Positions 32,798 through 41,425 of a stretch of 64,000 bases of DNA are shown here, piece after piece. The stretch is taken from assembly GCA_020636935.1 (NCBI GenBank), contig JACJWW010000003.1:1-64000 (forward strand). Direction: 5' to 3'. The position numbers were made by a program, and so were the translations under genes. The notes under the pieces are model-generated. The model was given only the letters and a program-made list of their open reading frames with translations. It did not search any database and was not told the DNA's origin. Position 1 is the first letter of the stretch, and every line of letters begins with the position of its first letter. This DNA comes from Nocardioidaceae bacterium. GTDB lineage: Bacteria; Actinomycetota; Actinomycetes; Propionibacteriales; Nocardioidaceae.

Positions 32798-34216
32798 ATG
32801 ACTATCGAGACCATCACCTGGTCGGCGTATATCGTCGCTGCCCTGTTGTTCATCTTGGCCCTGGCTGGCCTGTCCAAGCACGAGACCGCCAAGGTCGGCA
32901 ACTTGTTTGGCATTGCCGGAATGACGGTCGCACTGGCCGCGACTGTTGCCTTGGTCGTCGACCTGAAGATCAGCACAACCGGCATCGTGCTCCTGGTCGC
33001 GGCCATGCTCATCGGTGCGCTGATCGGGCTCCAGCGCGCTCGGGTCGTGGAGATGACCCAGATGCCCGAGCTGATCGCGATGCTGCACTCCTTTGTGGGT
33101 CTGGCTGCGGTGCTGGTCGGTTGGAACGGCTATCTCCTGGTGGAGCACGAGCCCAACGGCGCCGAGGCATTGCACCTTGACGCACTCGGCACTCTGGGGA
33201 TCCACCACGCCGAAGTGTCGATCGGCATCTTCATCGGCGCGGTCACCTTCACCGGCTCGATCGTGGCCTACGGCAAATTGGCCGGCAAGTTCAACTCCGC
33301 GCCCTTGGTGCTGCCGGGCAAGAACTTGATCAACCTCGGCTCCTTGGTGGTCTTCGCCGCCCTGACCGCGTGGTTCGTGGTCGACCCGCAGTTGTGGCAG
33401 CTGATCGCGATCACTGCTCTAGCTCTCGCCTTGGGTTGGCACCTGGTCGCCTCCATCGGCGGCGGCGACATGCCGGTGGTCGTCTCGATGCTCAACTCCT
33501 ACTCCGGTTGGGCCGCAGCGGCAGCTGGCTTCTTGCTGGAGAACGACCTCTTGATCATCACCGGTGCCCTCGTCGGCTCCTCTGGTGCGTACCTGTCCTA
33601 CATCATGTGCCGGGCGATGAACCGCTCCTTCATCTCGGTGATCGCGGGCGGCTTCGGCATCGAGGCCCCCAGCGGTGATGCTGTTGACTACGGCGAGCAT
33701 CACGAGATCAATGCCGAAGGCACCGCCGAGCTGCTCGGTGAGGCCAAGTCAGTGATCATCACGCCCGGCTATGGCATGGCTGTTGCCCAAGCGCAGTACG
33801 GCGTCGCCGAGCTCACCAATCGCCTGCGCGAGCGGGGCGTCGAGGTGCGTTTTGGCATCCACCCGGTGGCGGGTCGCCTGCCTGGCCACATGAACGTGCT
33901 CCTGGCTGAGGCCAAGGTGCCCTATGACATCGTGCTTGAGCTCGACGAGATCAACGACGACTTCCCCGAGACCGACGTGGTCTTGGTGATCGGCGCCAAT
34001 GACACCGTCAACCCTGCGGCCACCGACGACCCCACCAGCCCGATCGCCGGTATGCCGGTGCTGTCGGTGTGGGAGTCGAAGAAGGTGATCGTGTTCAAGC
34101 GCTCAATGGCCTCCGGCTATGCCGGTGTGCAGAACCCGCTCTTCTTCCGTGACAACACCTCGATGCTCTTCGGTGACGCCAAGGACAGAGTCAACGACAT
34201 CCTCGCTGCGCTTTGA
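32798..34216 (+). CDS. pntB: proton-translocating NAD(P) transhydrogenase subunit beta
   Basis: 472 residues, 29 bp after pntA. The N-terminal half has about eight or nine membrane helices with 'EMTQMPELIAMLHSFVGLAA' and 'IGGGDMPVVVSMLNSYSGWA'. The C-terminal NADP-binding domain III contains 'VIITPGYGMAVAQAQYGVAEL', 'IHPVAGRLPGHMNVLLAEA' and 'VVLVIGANDTVNPAA'. It completes the transhydrogenase with PntA. Confidence 0.96.
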   Translation: MTIETITWSAYIVAALLFILALAGLSKHETAKVGNLFGIAGMTVALAATVALVVDLKISTTGIVLLVAAMLIGALIGLQRARVVEMTQMPELIAMLHSFVGLAAVLVGWNGYLLVEHEPNGAEALHLDALGTLGIHHAEVSIGIFIGAVTFTGSIVAYGKLAGKFNSAPLVLPGKNLINLGSLVVFAALTAWFVVDPQLWQLIAITALALALGWHLVASIGGGDMPVVVSMLNSYSGWAAAAAGFLLENDLLIITGALVGSSGAYLSYIMCRAMNRSFISVIAGGFGIEAPSGDAVDYGEHHEINAEGTAELLGEAKSVIITPGYGMAVAQAQYGVAELTNRLRERGVEVRFGIHPVAGRLPGHMNVLLAEAKVPYDIVLELDEINDDFPETDVVLVIGANDTVNPAATDDPTSPIAGMPVLSVWESKKVIVFKRSMASGYAGVQNPLFFRDNTSMLFGDAKDRVNDILAAL

Positions 34217-34374
34217 GCAACTCAGGCTCAGAAGTCTTCGTCGAAGTCGACCGACCCGGTGACCTACTGGGTCTACTCGATCGGTCCGAAGACGCCTTCC
34301 TCAGCCTCGACAAGACGGCCGTTGCGCACGACCTCCAAGCACTGAGACTGGAGATCCTCGACGCGATCCGCTGA
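34213..34374 (+). CDS. possible 53-aa small protein overlapping the pntB stop
   Basis: A TTG start overlaps the pntB stop (TTGA). The frame reads on through 'SEVFVEVDRPGDLLGLLDRS' and ends 'LQALRLEILDAIR'. Third positions are GC-rich and the product is acidic and helical. No Shine-Dalgarno is evident beyond the coupled stop and no family is recognised. It may be a gene remnant. Confidence 0.3.
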   Translation: MSNSGSEVFVEVDRPGDLLGLLDRSEDAFLSLDKTAVAHDLQALRLEILDAIR

Positions 34375-34431
34375 GGCCACCGAAGACGATCAAGAGCAAC
34401 CAGGCGAAAGACTGTTCGTCTCAGTGATCAC

Positions 34432-35532
34432 TCAGAGCACCTCGCACACGATGCGTTGATAGCGGATCGGGCTACGGTCGATGACCTCCGGCGAGTCGAC
34501 GATGCGCAACAGCGTGCCCAACTCCGCGGGCAATGGCTGCTCGCGGGGCACGAAATTGCTCCACACCACGCGGCCCCCGGGCTCCACCGCTCGGGCACAG
34601 GCACGCAGCAGATCACCGAAGGCCTCAGCCGGCAGCCACTCGCCGACATTCGACAGCCACGCGCCCCGCAGCGAGCCCGGCTCGCAGGCGTTGAGCGCGG
34701 CGGTGAGGTCACCGTCGTACAGGGTCAAGGCACCCCAGGCGCTCGGGTCGCTGAGCAGATACGGCGGCATCACGCCGTCGCGATATTCGCCCTCATAGAG
34801 CGCATGGAGATACCAGTTGTCCCAGATGGGTACGTCGCGATAGGCGGCGTTGATGCCCTCACGCATCGACTCGGTGAACTTGCTGGCATCAATATTGTCG
34901 AAGAAGGTGCGATAGAGCGGGCGACAGGTCGTGGGGTTTAGCGCAGTTCGCAGGCCCAGACGCCAGCGGCGGGTGTGGACCCCGTCGTCGAAGGCCCGGC
35001 GCTGGGTCGCGGCATCGGTGGCTGAGAGGAGTCGCCGCATCGCCTTGGGTGAAGACATCCCGAGCCTCATCACGGCTGTTATCAAAGCCATGCCGCCCTC
35101 AGTGCTGCCGGCATTGAGCGGGCCCTTGTCGAGCAGCTTGGTGTGGGCATCCCACCAGGTCTGCGCGGCGAGGGTCAGGCGCGGCGCAATCTTGCCGTAG
35201 CGCACCCGGCGCCGAAGCGAGGTGCTCTTCTTGGCCCCGATCAGCTCGAGGGCATCGGCCTTGGGCAGCTCGCGCAGGGCGGCATACAACAACTCGACAT
35301 GATGGTTTTGGCTGGCGTTGACGTCGACGGCGATCACCTCACTCGCCCCCGCCGCCAGGAAGGAAAGCGCCGTGTCACCACCGGAAGATGGGCCCAGCAC
35401 CCGGCCGCCCGCAGCATCGATGGCGGCCAACTCGAAGGTGGGGTCTTCATAGACCTTCGCGAAGCCGAGTTTGGCCTCTTCGCTCACTCCGATCGTGCTG
35501 CGGGTCAAGCTCGGCGCTGTCTGCTCACTCAT
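34432..35532 (-). CDS. DUF3419 (BtaA-like) 3-amino-3-carboxypropyl transferase family protein
   Basis: 366 residues from ATG 35532, which overlaps the MFS gene stop by 8 bp and has GGGG upstream. 'VLGPSSGGDTALSFLAAGA' and 'VIAVDVNASQNHHVELLYAAL' form the SAM-binding Rossmann core; 'WYLHALYEGEYRDGVMPPYLL' and 'WLSNVGEWLPAEAF' are typical of the family. BtaA transfers the 3-amino-3-carboxypropyl group of SAM to diacylglycerol in betaine-lipid synthesis. No btaB-like N-methyltransferase is present here, so the acceptor is probably different. Last gene of the nine-gene operon and the second DUF3419 in it. Confidence 0.82.
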   Translation of the reverse strand: MSEQTAPSLTRSTIGVSEEAKLGFAKVYEDPTFELAAIDAAGGRVLGPSSGGDTALSFLAAGASEVIAVDVNASQNHHVELLYAALRELPKADALELIGAKKSTSLRRRVRYGKIAPRLTLAAQTWWDAHTKLLDKGPLNAGSTEGGMALITAVMRLGMSSPKAMRRLLSATDAATQRRAFDDGVHTRRWRLGLRTALNPTTCRPLYRTFFDNIDASKFTESMREGINAAYRDVPIWDNWYLHALYEGEYRDGVMPPYLLSDPSAWGALTLYDGDLTAALNACEPGSLRGAWLSNVGEWLPAEAFGDLLRACARAVEPGGRVVWSNFVPREQPLPAELGTLLRIVDSPEVIDRSPIRYQRIVCEVL

Positions 35533-36703
35533 TTGCATCCCCATCAATCAAGACCACTAGGGCCATCGCTGAGACCACCACCACGACGGCCATCAGCCAG
35601 CCCCAACCGGCTGCCAACACCAACAATCCCAGGGCCGGCCCCACCAACTGCCCCACCGCAGTCAGCGACTGGTTGATCCCCATCAACAACCCGGCTCCCA
35701 CCTGGGCGCTTTGACTCAGCAGCGCCGTCGCTGTCGACATCAACAACAACGACCCACCGGAGAGTACGACGACCGCGGCACCCACGGCGTACACCCCGCC
35801 GAGGCCGCTGGTGACCGCCAAGGCAAACAAACCCGCGCCCAAAGCGAGCAGACCGACCGACGCCGCGACGGCCAGGCGGGTGCCGAAGGCCTTCTCCAGC
35901 GGGCCGGCGAGGACCGCCTGGATGGTGCCACCGAGGAGCAGACCGAGCAGCACCACCAGCAGAGCCTTGCGGGCGTCGTAGTGCATCACCTGGGTCAACA
36001 GCAGAGCCATCACTGTCATCAGCATCGTCATCACAAGTTGGCTGATCACCACGGCCACGGAGGGAAGGCGCAGAGTCGGGAACTTGCCGACCACTTCACG
36101 CAAGGGCAGTTGCTCGCTGAGTAGCCGCGCGGCCGGGAAGGGTGTGGCCAAGCCGAGGAGCACCGTGACCAGCGCCGCGGCGGCGGCACCCAAGGCCAAG
36201 TGGGTCAGCGATTGATGGGCAAACAGGGCCGCCGCGCCCAGGCCCAGCATGACCCCGACGGCGCCTGCGCTGTTGAGTCGGGCAAAGGCACCGCTGCGGT
36301 CCTTCTCTTCATGCAGATCACAGATGACGGCATTGACGATCGCGAGATTGCCAGCGGTGATGCCGTCGACGATGCGGCTGGGCAGCATCCAAGCCGGTGT
36401 CGGCGCCCAGGCCAACAACAAGAACCCGACCAGCGTGCCGACCTGCGACAGCAAGAGCACTCGCTTGCGCCCGAAGCGATCGGCAAGGCGGCCCAACTGC
36501 GGGGCAGCGAAGAATTGGCAGATCGAGAACGACGCGAAGATCAACACCGTCAGCCAGGTGGCCGTGTGCTCATGCTCCAAGAAGACCGGCAGGAGCGGCA
36601 GCACCAGACTGAAGGCAAAGGCATCCAGGGCCACGATCGACCAGAGCAGAGCCATCGTGGCGCCACGCGATGCTCTGGTCTGGGTGGCGGTCGCGTCGCT
36701 CAC
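35525..36703 (-). CDS. MFS transporter (drug/proton antiporter type)
   Basis: 392 residues with 12 predicted membrane helices. 'QLGRLADRFGRKRVLLLSQVG' is the MFS signature loop (G..aDr.GrkR) and 'PSRIVDGITAGNLAI' the motif C-like region of exporters. GTG start overlaps the DUF3419-GNAT stop (GTGA). Within a biosynthetic operon it is most simply the product exporter and self-resistance function (inference). Confidence 0.88.
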   Translation of the reverse strand: MSDATATQTRASRGATMALLWSIVALDAFAFSLVLPLLPVFLEHEHTATWLTVLIFASFSICQFFAAPQLGRLADRFGRKRVLLLSQVGTLVGFLLLAWAPTPAWMLPSRIVDGITAGNLAIVNAVICDLHEEKDRSGAFARLNSAGAVGVMLGLGAAALFAHQSLTHLALGAAAAALVTVLLGLATPFPAARLLSEQLPLREVVGKFPTLRLPSVAVVISQLVMTMLMTVMALLLTQVMHYDARKALLVVLLGLLLGGTIQAVLAGPLEKAFGTRLAVAASVGLLALGAGLFALAVTSGLGGVYAVGAAVVVLSGGSLLLMSTATALLSQSAQVGAGLLMGINQSLTAVGQLVGPALGLLVLAAGWGWLMAVVVVVSAMALVVLIDGDANE

Positions 36704-38889
36704 GTAAGGCTCACGTCGATGAACACTGGCCGCGCCCGCAGAGACTCAAAGCTCGTCGGCGAGTCGGGCTTCAAGCGGGCTCCGATATGGCCGGGATAGG
36801 TGAAGACCAACTGGTGTCGCTTGGGGATGCCCACCCTGGGGTCGTCGACATACGACATCGAGTGCGCCCCCCGCTCGAGCACGACATTGCCCAACTGGCC
36901 GACAATGACTTTGCCGGCTTGCTGGTCAGCGAAGGCCAACCGGCGCACGTGGATGGTCTTGAGTGGTTGTCCCTCGACGGGTGGCTGCGGCAAGGGCGCC
37001 CCGAGTCTGCGGGCCGCAGTGACGGCCTTCTCCCAGCCCTTCGACATCGCATCGAACTTGATCGGGATCACCTGGGCATATGGCGCAGGGGCCCAAACCC
37101 ACGCGGCGCCGCGCAGCCGGTGCTGCTCGTCGTACAGGCAGAGGAGGTCGGCTGGGGTCGCATTGGGGAAGCGACTCAGATCATCGAGGGTCATCGGGGT
37201 GTAGAGATTGCGGTCGGCGTAGTAGTCGTTGATGAAGCCGATCGCCTGCTCACGATCGCCCTCTGCAGCTGGGCCGAAGGCCCACCCTGCAGGCAGCTTC
37301 GCGCGAGTCTGCGGCAAGACCTCGGTGTAGTTGACCGCAGCGATCTTGTCGACCTGATCGCGCCATTGGTCGTTGTTGGCGGTGCGGTCGATGCGCTCGT
37401 TGTCATCATTGGTCAGCCACACAAAGACCTGCGAGTCGGAGTCGAACCACTCACTCGTCGCCTGCTCGACGATCTCCAGCCCTCTGCCCGGGTGGGCCCG
37501 ATCGGCGACCACTCCTCCCAGGTAGGTGACCCTGATGTCGCCACCGGCCACGCGTGCGCCAAAGGGGATCATCGCCGCCACCGACACCAACTGGCCGTCC
37601 ACTCGGCCACCGATCAGCTTGGCTCCGGGGATCCGCTCGGCCACCGCCCCGAAGCGCGAACGGTCAACGACATAGGTCGTTGAGGAGCTGATCGGATTGC
37701 TGCGGGCCAGCGCCAACAGCTCCGCTGCGTCAGCCTCGCCCAGTTGGGTGGGCTCCATCGGCAGGCGAGGCCGCGCTACGGCCCGACGCTTGAGGACGAC
37801 GACCCGGTATTGCATCAACGAGCGGTCGGCCAGCGACAACTCCTCCGATCGCGGGTCGACGTCAAACCACTGTTGCGCGCTGTCGGGGAGGTCGGTCCAG
37901 CCGACGAAATTGCGCATGACCACGACTCCGTCGGGGCGCACAGCCCGCGCGAGCGACGCGAAGAGCTGCTCGATCTCAGGTTTGGTGAACCACTCGCAGA
38001 TATTCGACAGGGTGACCCCGTCGAGGCTGCCCTCGGCGCGTTGCGCCAGCCAAGTGGTCATGGGTTGATCCCACAGGTGCAGCCGCCCGGTCGACTCGGC
38101 AATCGTGACGGCGGCTTTCTCGGTCAAGTACGCCGGAAGGTCTTCACCGAAGTGGCCGGTGATGATGTCGTGGGCATAGGGATTGTTACGCGCAGGCAAC
38201 TCCGTGAGCACATGCTTGATCACACTGCCGAAGTGATCGGCAAAAGAGGTCTTGCCAGTGTTGGTGAAGAAGCCTTCCGCATAGACCTTGTCGAAGACCC
38301 GGCGATTGCACAAGGTGGCCAAGAAGGCCCGCCAGCGGCGGTTGTCCCAGCCCTGCTCCCAAAGGCGCTGCTGGGTGGCCAGATCAGGGGCCAACAGGAT
38401 CTGCTCCATGACACCGTTTTTCACGATGCCGCGACGCAGGGTGGCCACCAGCCCCTTCATGAACTTCTCGGTGATGCCCGCATGCAGGATGCCGCCCGTG
38501 ATCGCCTTGTGGTGGCCGTCGAAATAGCCGCGGGCATGGGCGCTGAGTTGGCCGCGCAAGGCGTCGTAGGTGACTCGACGCTGCACCGGGTCACCCGGCC
38601 TGGCGTCGAGGAAGGTCAACAGCTCAGACCAAGGCAGGCTCGCGGCCGCCACGGCTTTGAGCTCGGTGATGTCATTTTGGGTCTTGTTGAGGTCGACCGC
38701 GTGGATCTCACCGGTGCCGGCAGCCAGCAGGGAGAGCGCCGTACACCCTCCAGAGGTGACCACCGCGATGGTGCCGTCGAGCACTTCGCTCAAGGCCTCG
38801 ATCTCGATCTCGGCATCTTCACGCACCTGCGCGAAGTAGAGCTTGTCGGCGCTGGCCTCAGTCGTGCTGTGACGGTCGATCAGACTCAT
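36700..38889 (-). CDS. DUF3419 (BtaA-like) domain fused to a GNAT-like domain
   Basis: 729 residues. Residues 1-~365 are a second BtaA-like module ('VTSGGCTALSLLAAGTGEIH', 'VDLNKTQNDITELKAVAA', 'SNICEWFTKPEIEQLFASL'). Residues ~370-729 are a separate domain with GNAT character ('MIPFGARVAGGDIRVTYLGG', 'VVADRAHPGRGLEIVEQATS'): the V-x-P(A)-x-(H)-P-x-G-x-G acetyl-CoA loop is recognisable. The fusion suggests aminocarboxypropylation followed by N-acylation of the same intermediate (inference). Coupled by ATGA to the PPTase gene and by GTGA to the exporter. Confidence 0.8.
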   Translation of the reverse strand: MSLIDRHSTTEASADKLYFAQVREDAEIEIEALSEVLDGTIAVVTSGGCTALSLLAAGTGEIHAVDLNKTQNDITELKAVAAASLPWSELLTFLDARPGDPVQRRVTYDALRGQLSAHARGYFDGHHKAITGGILHAGITEKFMKGLVATLRRGIVKNGVMEQILLAPDLATQQRLWEQGWDNRRWRAFLATLCNRRVFDKVYAEGFFTNTGKTSFADHFGSVIKHVLTELPARNNPYAHDIITGHFGEDLPAYLTEKAAVTIAESTGRLHLWDQPMTTWLAQRAEGSLDGVTLSNICEWFTKPEIEQLFASLARAVRPDGVVVMRNFVGWTDLPDSAQQWFDVDPRSEELSLADRSLMQYRVVVLKRRAVARPRLPMEPTQLGEADAAELLALARSNPISSSTTYVVDRSRFGAVAERIPGAKLIGGRVDGQLVSVAAMIPFGARVAGGDIRVTYLGGVVADRAHPGRGLEIVEQATSEWFDSDSQVFVWLTNDDNERIDRTANNDQWRDQVDKIAAVNYTEVLPQTRAKLPAGWAFGPAAEGDREQAIGFINDYYADRNLYTPMTLDDLSRFPNATPADLLCLYDEQHRLRGAAWVWAPAPYAQVIPIKFDAMSKGWEKAVTAARRLGAPLPQPPVEGQPLKTIHVRRLAFADQQAGKVIVGQLGNVVLERGAHSMSYVDDPRVGIPKRHQLVFTYPGHIGARLKPDSPTSFESLRARPVFIDVSLT

Positions 38890-39407
38890 CGGGCTTCCTC
38901 TGGTGTTGGGTGCATCGGGTCGGGGAGGACGGCTGCGCTGATCCGCAGAACTTGGTGGGTCAAGGTGGCAATGCGCAGGCGCTTGCCTGAAGGAGAGTGA
39001 CAGCTGTCTCCGGTCACGACGTACGCCGTGAAGTCGCGGCTGACGGGGTCGGCCTTGTAGGCGGCCTCCTTGATCGTCCAGAGGGTCAGCAGGTCGAGCG
39101 GCGGCTCGCCCTCAGCCCTGACGAATCTCGCGACCCGCTCGTCAACCGCCCTGTCGACGGGCTCGATATCAACACCCACTGCAGCGCAATCTGCACCAAG
39201 GGCCGCCACCCAGGGCAGGGCATAGGAGACGCTGCGCATGCGGCCCCTCGGGCGCAGACTGGCACCGACCTCGTGGAAGTCACGGCCCGCGGGTGCCTGG
39301 GTCAACACGAGATTGACCCTTGCTGCGAGGCGAGTGCTCAAGCGTGCCTGCAGACTCTCGTCGATCGTGGGCGTCAAGGCACGAGACCCTTCGATGAGCG
39401 CGGTCAC
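38886..39407 (-). CDS. 4'-phosphopantetheinyl transferase (Sfp type)
   Basis: 173 residues from GTG 39407 (GTGA overlap with the SDR). The 4'-PPTase core is clear: 'AVGVDIEPVDR' (Mg-binding Asp and Glu) and 'LLTLWTIKEAAYKADP' (the W..KE...K motif). It loads phosphopantetheine onto a carrier protein; the obvious target is the carrier protein encoded three genes upstream, at S36. Shorter than many Sfp-type enzymes, which are 200-230 residues. Confidence 0.9.
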   Translation of the reverse strand: MTALIEGSRALTPTIDESLQARLSTRLAARVNLVLTQAPAGRDFHEVGASLRPRGRMRSVSYALPWVAALGADCAAVGVDIEPVDRAVDERVARFVRAEGEPPLDLLTLWTIKEAAYKADPVSRDFTAYVVTGDSCHSPSGKRLRIATLTHQVLRISAAVLPDPMHPTPEEAR

Positions 39408-40477
39408 GACTGGCGAGGCTTCTTCGTCGGGAAGCCGTGCTCAAGCACGTAGTGGCACATCTGCTCCACATCCCCAGGACTGACCCCGGCATGCCCCCCT
39501 GCCAGCTGCACACCCACGGTGTTTTCGATGTCCTTGGTGACATGCATCTGCGGCGCAAATGGCCGCAACGAGCGCAAGGCCCCGGCCACCAACGGATCAG
39601 CCAACGGGCCCATCGCATCGGCGAAGGTGTTGAAGGTGTCCATGTCGGCAAACAGTGGCTGTGGAGTGCGGCGACGTTTGAAGTCGGCATCAGTCTCGTA
39701 GGCAATGAAGGCGGCGTCGACCAACTCCTTGATCGTGATCGCGCCCTCGGCATTGGGGCTCACATTTGCCCACCCGAAATTGGGCCCCGAGATCGCGGCC
39801 CAGATCGCCTTTGCCGTCTGGTCGGCGGTCACCAAATAGAGCGGAGTCATCGGATCAGCCGGCAAGATCGGCAACAACCCGATATAGGCCAGTGCCAGCG
39901 AGTGATGCACCGCATTGGCGAAGGAGACCGTGCCGGAGTCGTCATCGGTGAAGACCGTTGCCGGGCGCAGCATCGTGGTCTCAAAGCGATCCGCGTAGCC
40001 GACGAAATCCTGCTCGATCTGCCATTTGGATCGCTCATAGTGATTGGCATATTGGGCTGCCTCCGGCAATGGCCCCTCGGCCACCAGACCCGGCTCCAGA
40101 CCCGAGGCATACAGGCTGCCCAGCGCAACCACTCGGCGTACGCCGGCCGCGGCAGCGGCATCGAAGACCTTGCGGGCTCCCTCGACATTGACCTGCTGGG
40201 CGCGCTCTTCGCGCACCTTGAAGTTGGTGATGCCGGCACCGTGTACGACGGTTGCGCCCGCAGCATCTTCGATGGTGACCTCTTCGGTCAGCTCGATGCG
40301 TTGACACTCCACGGGGCCACCAGCGATCTCAGACAACTTCGCAGCCCTGGCATCCAGATCGGCCTGATCGGCCGCATGCACCATCGCGGTGGTACGCACA
40401 TCGTGCTCCTTGAGCAGCTTCATCAAGGCAGTGCCGACACAGCCGTCGGCCCCGGTGATGATCACGTGATCAGTCAT
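39404..40477 (-). CDS. extended SDR / NAD-dependent epimerase-dehydratase family protein
   Basis: 357 residues from ATG 40477 (AGGAGG 8-13 bases upstream; 8-bp overlap with the ligase). 'HVIITGADGCVGTALMKLL' is the extended-SDR nucleotide motif and 'YERSKWQIEQDFV' the YxxxK pair, with 'VVALGSLYASG' supplying the Ser. The ~60 C-terminal residues include 'LRSLRPFAPQMHVTKDIENT'. In this operon it could reduce a carrier-bound carbonyl or thioester; substrate unknown. Confidence 0.82.
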   Translation of the reverse strand: MTDHVIITGADGCVGTALMKLLKEHDVRTTAMVHAADQADLDARAAKLSEIAGGPVECQRIELTEEVTIEDAAGATVVHGAGITNFKVREERAQQVNVEGARKVFDAAAAAGVRRVVALGSLYASGLEPGLVAEGPLPEAAQYANHYERSKWQIEQDFVGYADRFETTMLRPATVFTDDDSGTVSFANAVHHSLALAYIGLLPILPADPMTPLYLVTADQTAKAIWAAISGPNFGWANVSPNAEGAITIKELVDAAFIAYETDADFKRRRTPQPLFADMDTFNTFADAMGPLADPLVAGALRSLRPFAPQMHVTKDIENTVGVQLAGGHAGVSPGDVEQMCHYVLEHGFPTKKPRQS

Positions 40478-41201
40478 TGTTCGCCCCTCCTGGTCGGTGC
40501 TGCAATGCCCACAGCACCCGCTCCACACCCACGGCGATGCACCCCGAGCTCGCGACCTCTCCCGCGATCGAGATGTCGAAGGCCTCGCCGAAGTGTTGAT
40601 TGTGCACGTTGACTGACGCGATCGCTAGATCATCGCCCGCCAGCACGGCCTCCCACTTGACCGGCACCAACTTCTGGATCAACGCGGCAGGGTCCATCGC
40701 CCGATAGAAGGGGTCGGTGGCCACCTGCCAGGCAAAACTCAAATCCCACGACTCAAACAGGTCGGTGAGCCGACTCTTGGTGCGCTCAAGGAAGGCTTGC
40801 ACGGTGTCGGGGTCGGCCAGGCAGACCAGCTCGTCCATCGTGAACTGCCGCTGCCGGCGCAAGGGGGTGTACGACGACTCGTTGCGGAAGACCGACCCGC
40901 GCACGTGGCTCACCTGCGGCGACGTGATCGTCGTACCTGCGTGGTGGTGGTAGACCCCGTGACAACTCGCCGGGGCGAGCACGAAACGCTCGCCAGCGAA
41001 GTCACCGGTCTCGGGATGGATGCCCGATGCGGCAATGGCCAAGTGCGGGAAGGAGGTCAGCCAGCCCGACCGCTCCAGCAAGCCGGCATCGATCAGCAAG
41101 GAATGCTCTTCTTCAATGGCACCCTCGTTGCGGGCCAACTCATCGAGCGCAGCCTCGACCTCACGCTTGAGGCCTAGGGCTGGTCCGATGTGGGAGCTCA
41201 C
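40470..41201 (-). CDS. amino acid:[carrier protein] ligase (SerRS-like, lacks tRNA-binding arm)
   Basis: 243 residues from GTG 41201 (GTGA overlap with the carrier protein). It is a truncated class II aminoacyl-tRNA synthetase homologue. Motif 2 is 'FRNESSYTPLRRQRQFTMDE' and motif 3 'GCIAVGVERVLWAL'. The zinc ligands of the Bradyrhizobium-type amino acid:CP ligases (Cys, Glu, Cys) match 'APASCHGVYHHH', 'FRNES' and 'ASSGCIAVG'. The N-terminal coiled coil that SerRS uses to bind tRNA is missing. Known members activate glycine or alanine and transfer it to the phosphopantetheine of a cognate carrier protein, which is the adjacent gene here. Confidence 0.85.
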   Translation of the reverse strand: MSSHIGPALGLKREVEAALDELARNEGAIEEEHSLLIDAGLLERSGWLTSFPHLAIAASGIHPETGDFAGERFVLAPASCHGVYHHHAGTTITSPQVSHVRGSVFRNESSYTPLRRQRQFTMDELVCLADPDTVQAFLERTKSRLTDLFESWDLSFAWQVATDPFYRAMDPAALIQKLVPVKWEAVLAGDDLAIASVNVHNQHFGEAFDISIAGEVASSGCIAVGVERVLWALQHRPGGANND

Positions 41202-41425
41202 AGGAAGGTCTTCTCGATCGCATCCATGGTGGCAAAAGACTCTGGCGCGACCTCGTCGACCGAGATGGTGCGCTGGGCCCACTCCTCCAGGCTCAAGATC
41301 AACTCGGGCAGGTCGAGGGAGGTCAGCCTGCGGTCAACGAAAAGCGCAGTGTTGTCGTCAAGCGGCAACTCTGGGCGCCGATCGCGCTTTTTGACCCAGG
41401 CACGCAACTCATCACGAGGGCTCAC
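41198..41425 (-). CDS. small acyl/aminoacyl carrier protein
   Basis: 75 residues from GTG 41425, which overlaps the oxygenase stop as GTGA. The phosphopantetheine site is S36 in 'DRRLTSLDLPELILSLEEW', corresponding to the D-S-L motif of carrier proteins (Thr replaces the usual Asp before Ser). The four-helix pattern and acidic character fit. Being encoded directly before the amino acid:CP ligase, it is probably the ligase's substrate and carries an aminoacyl thioester. Starting farther upstream would give an unrelated Arg/Pro-rich extension. Confidence 0.85.
   Translation of the reverse strand: MSPRDELRAWVKKRDRRPELPLDDNTALFVDRRLTSLDLPELILSLEEWAQRTISVDEVAPESFATMDAIEKTFL

Noticed and set aside
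37744..39000. Long plus-strand open frame (418 codons) opposite the DUF3419-GNAT gene
   Set aside because: No recognisable motifs; composition is that of an antisense frame and it overlaps three coupled minus-strand genes.
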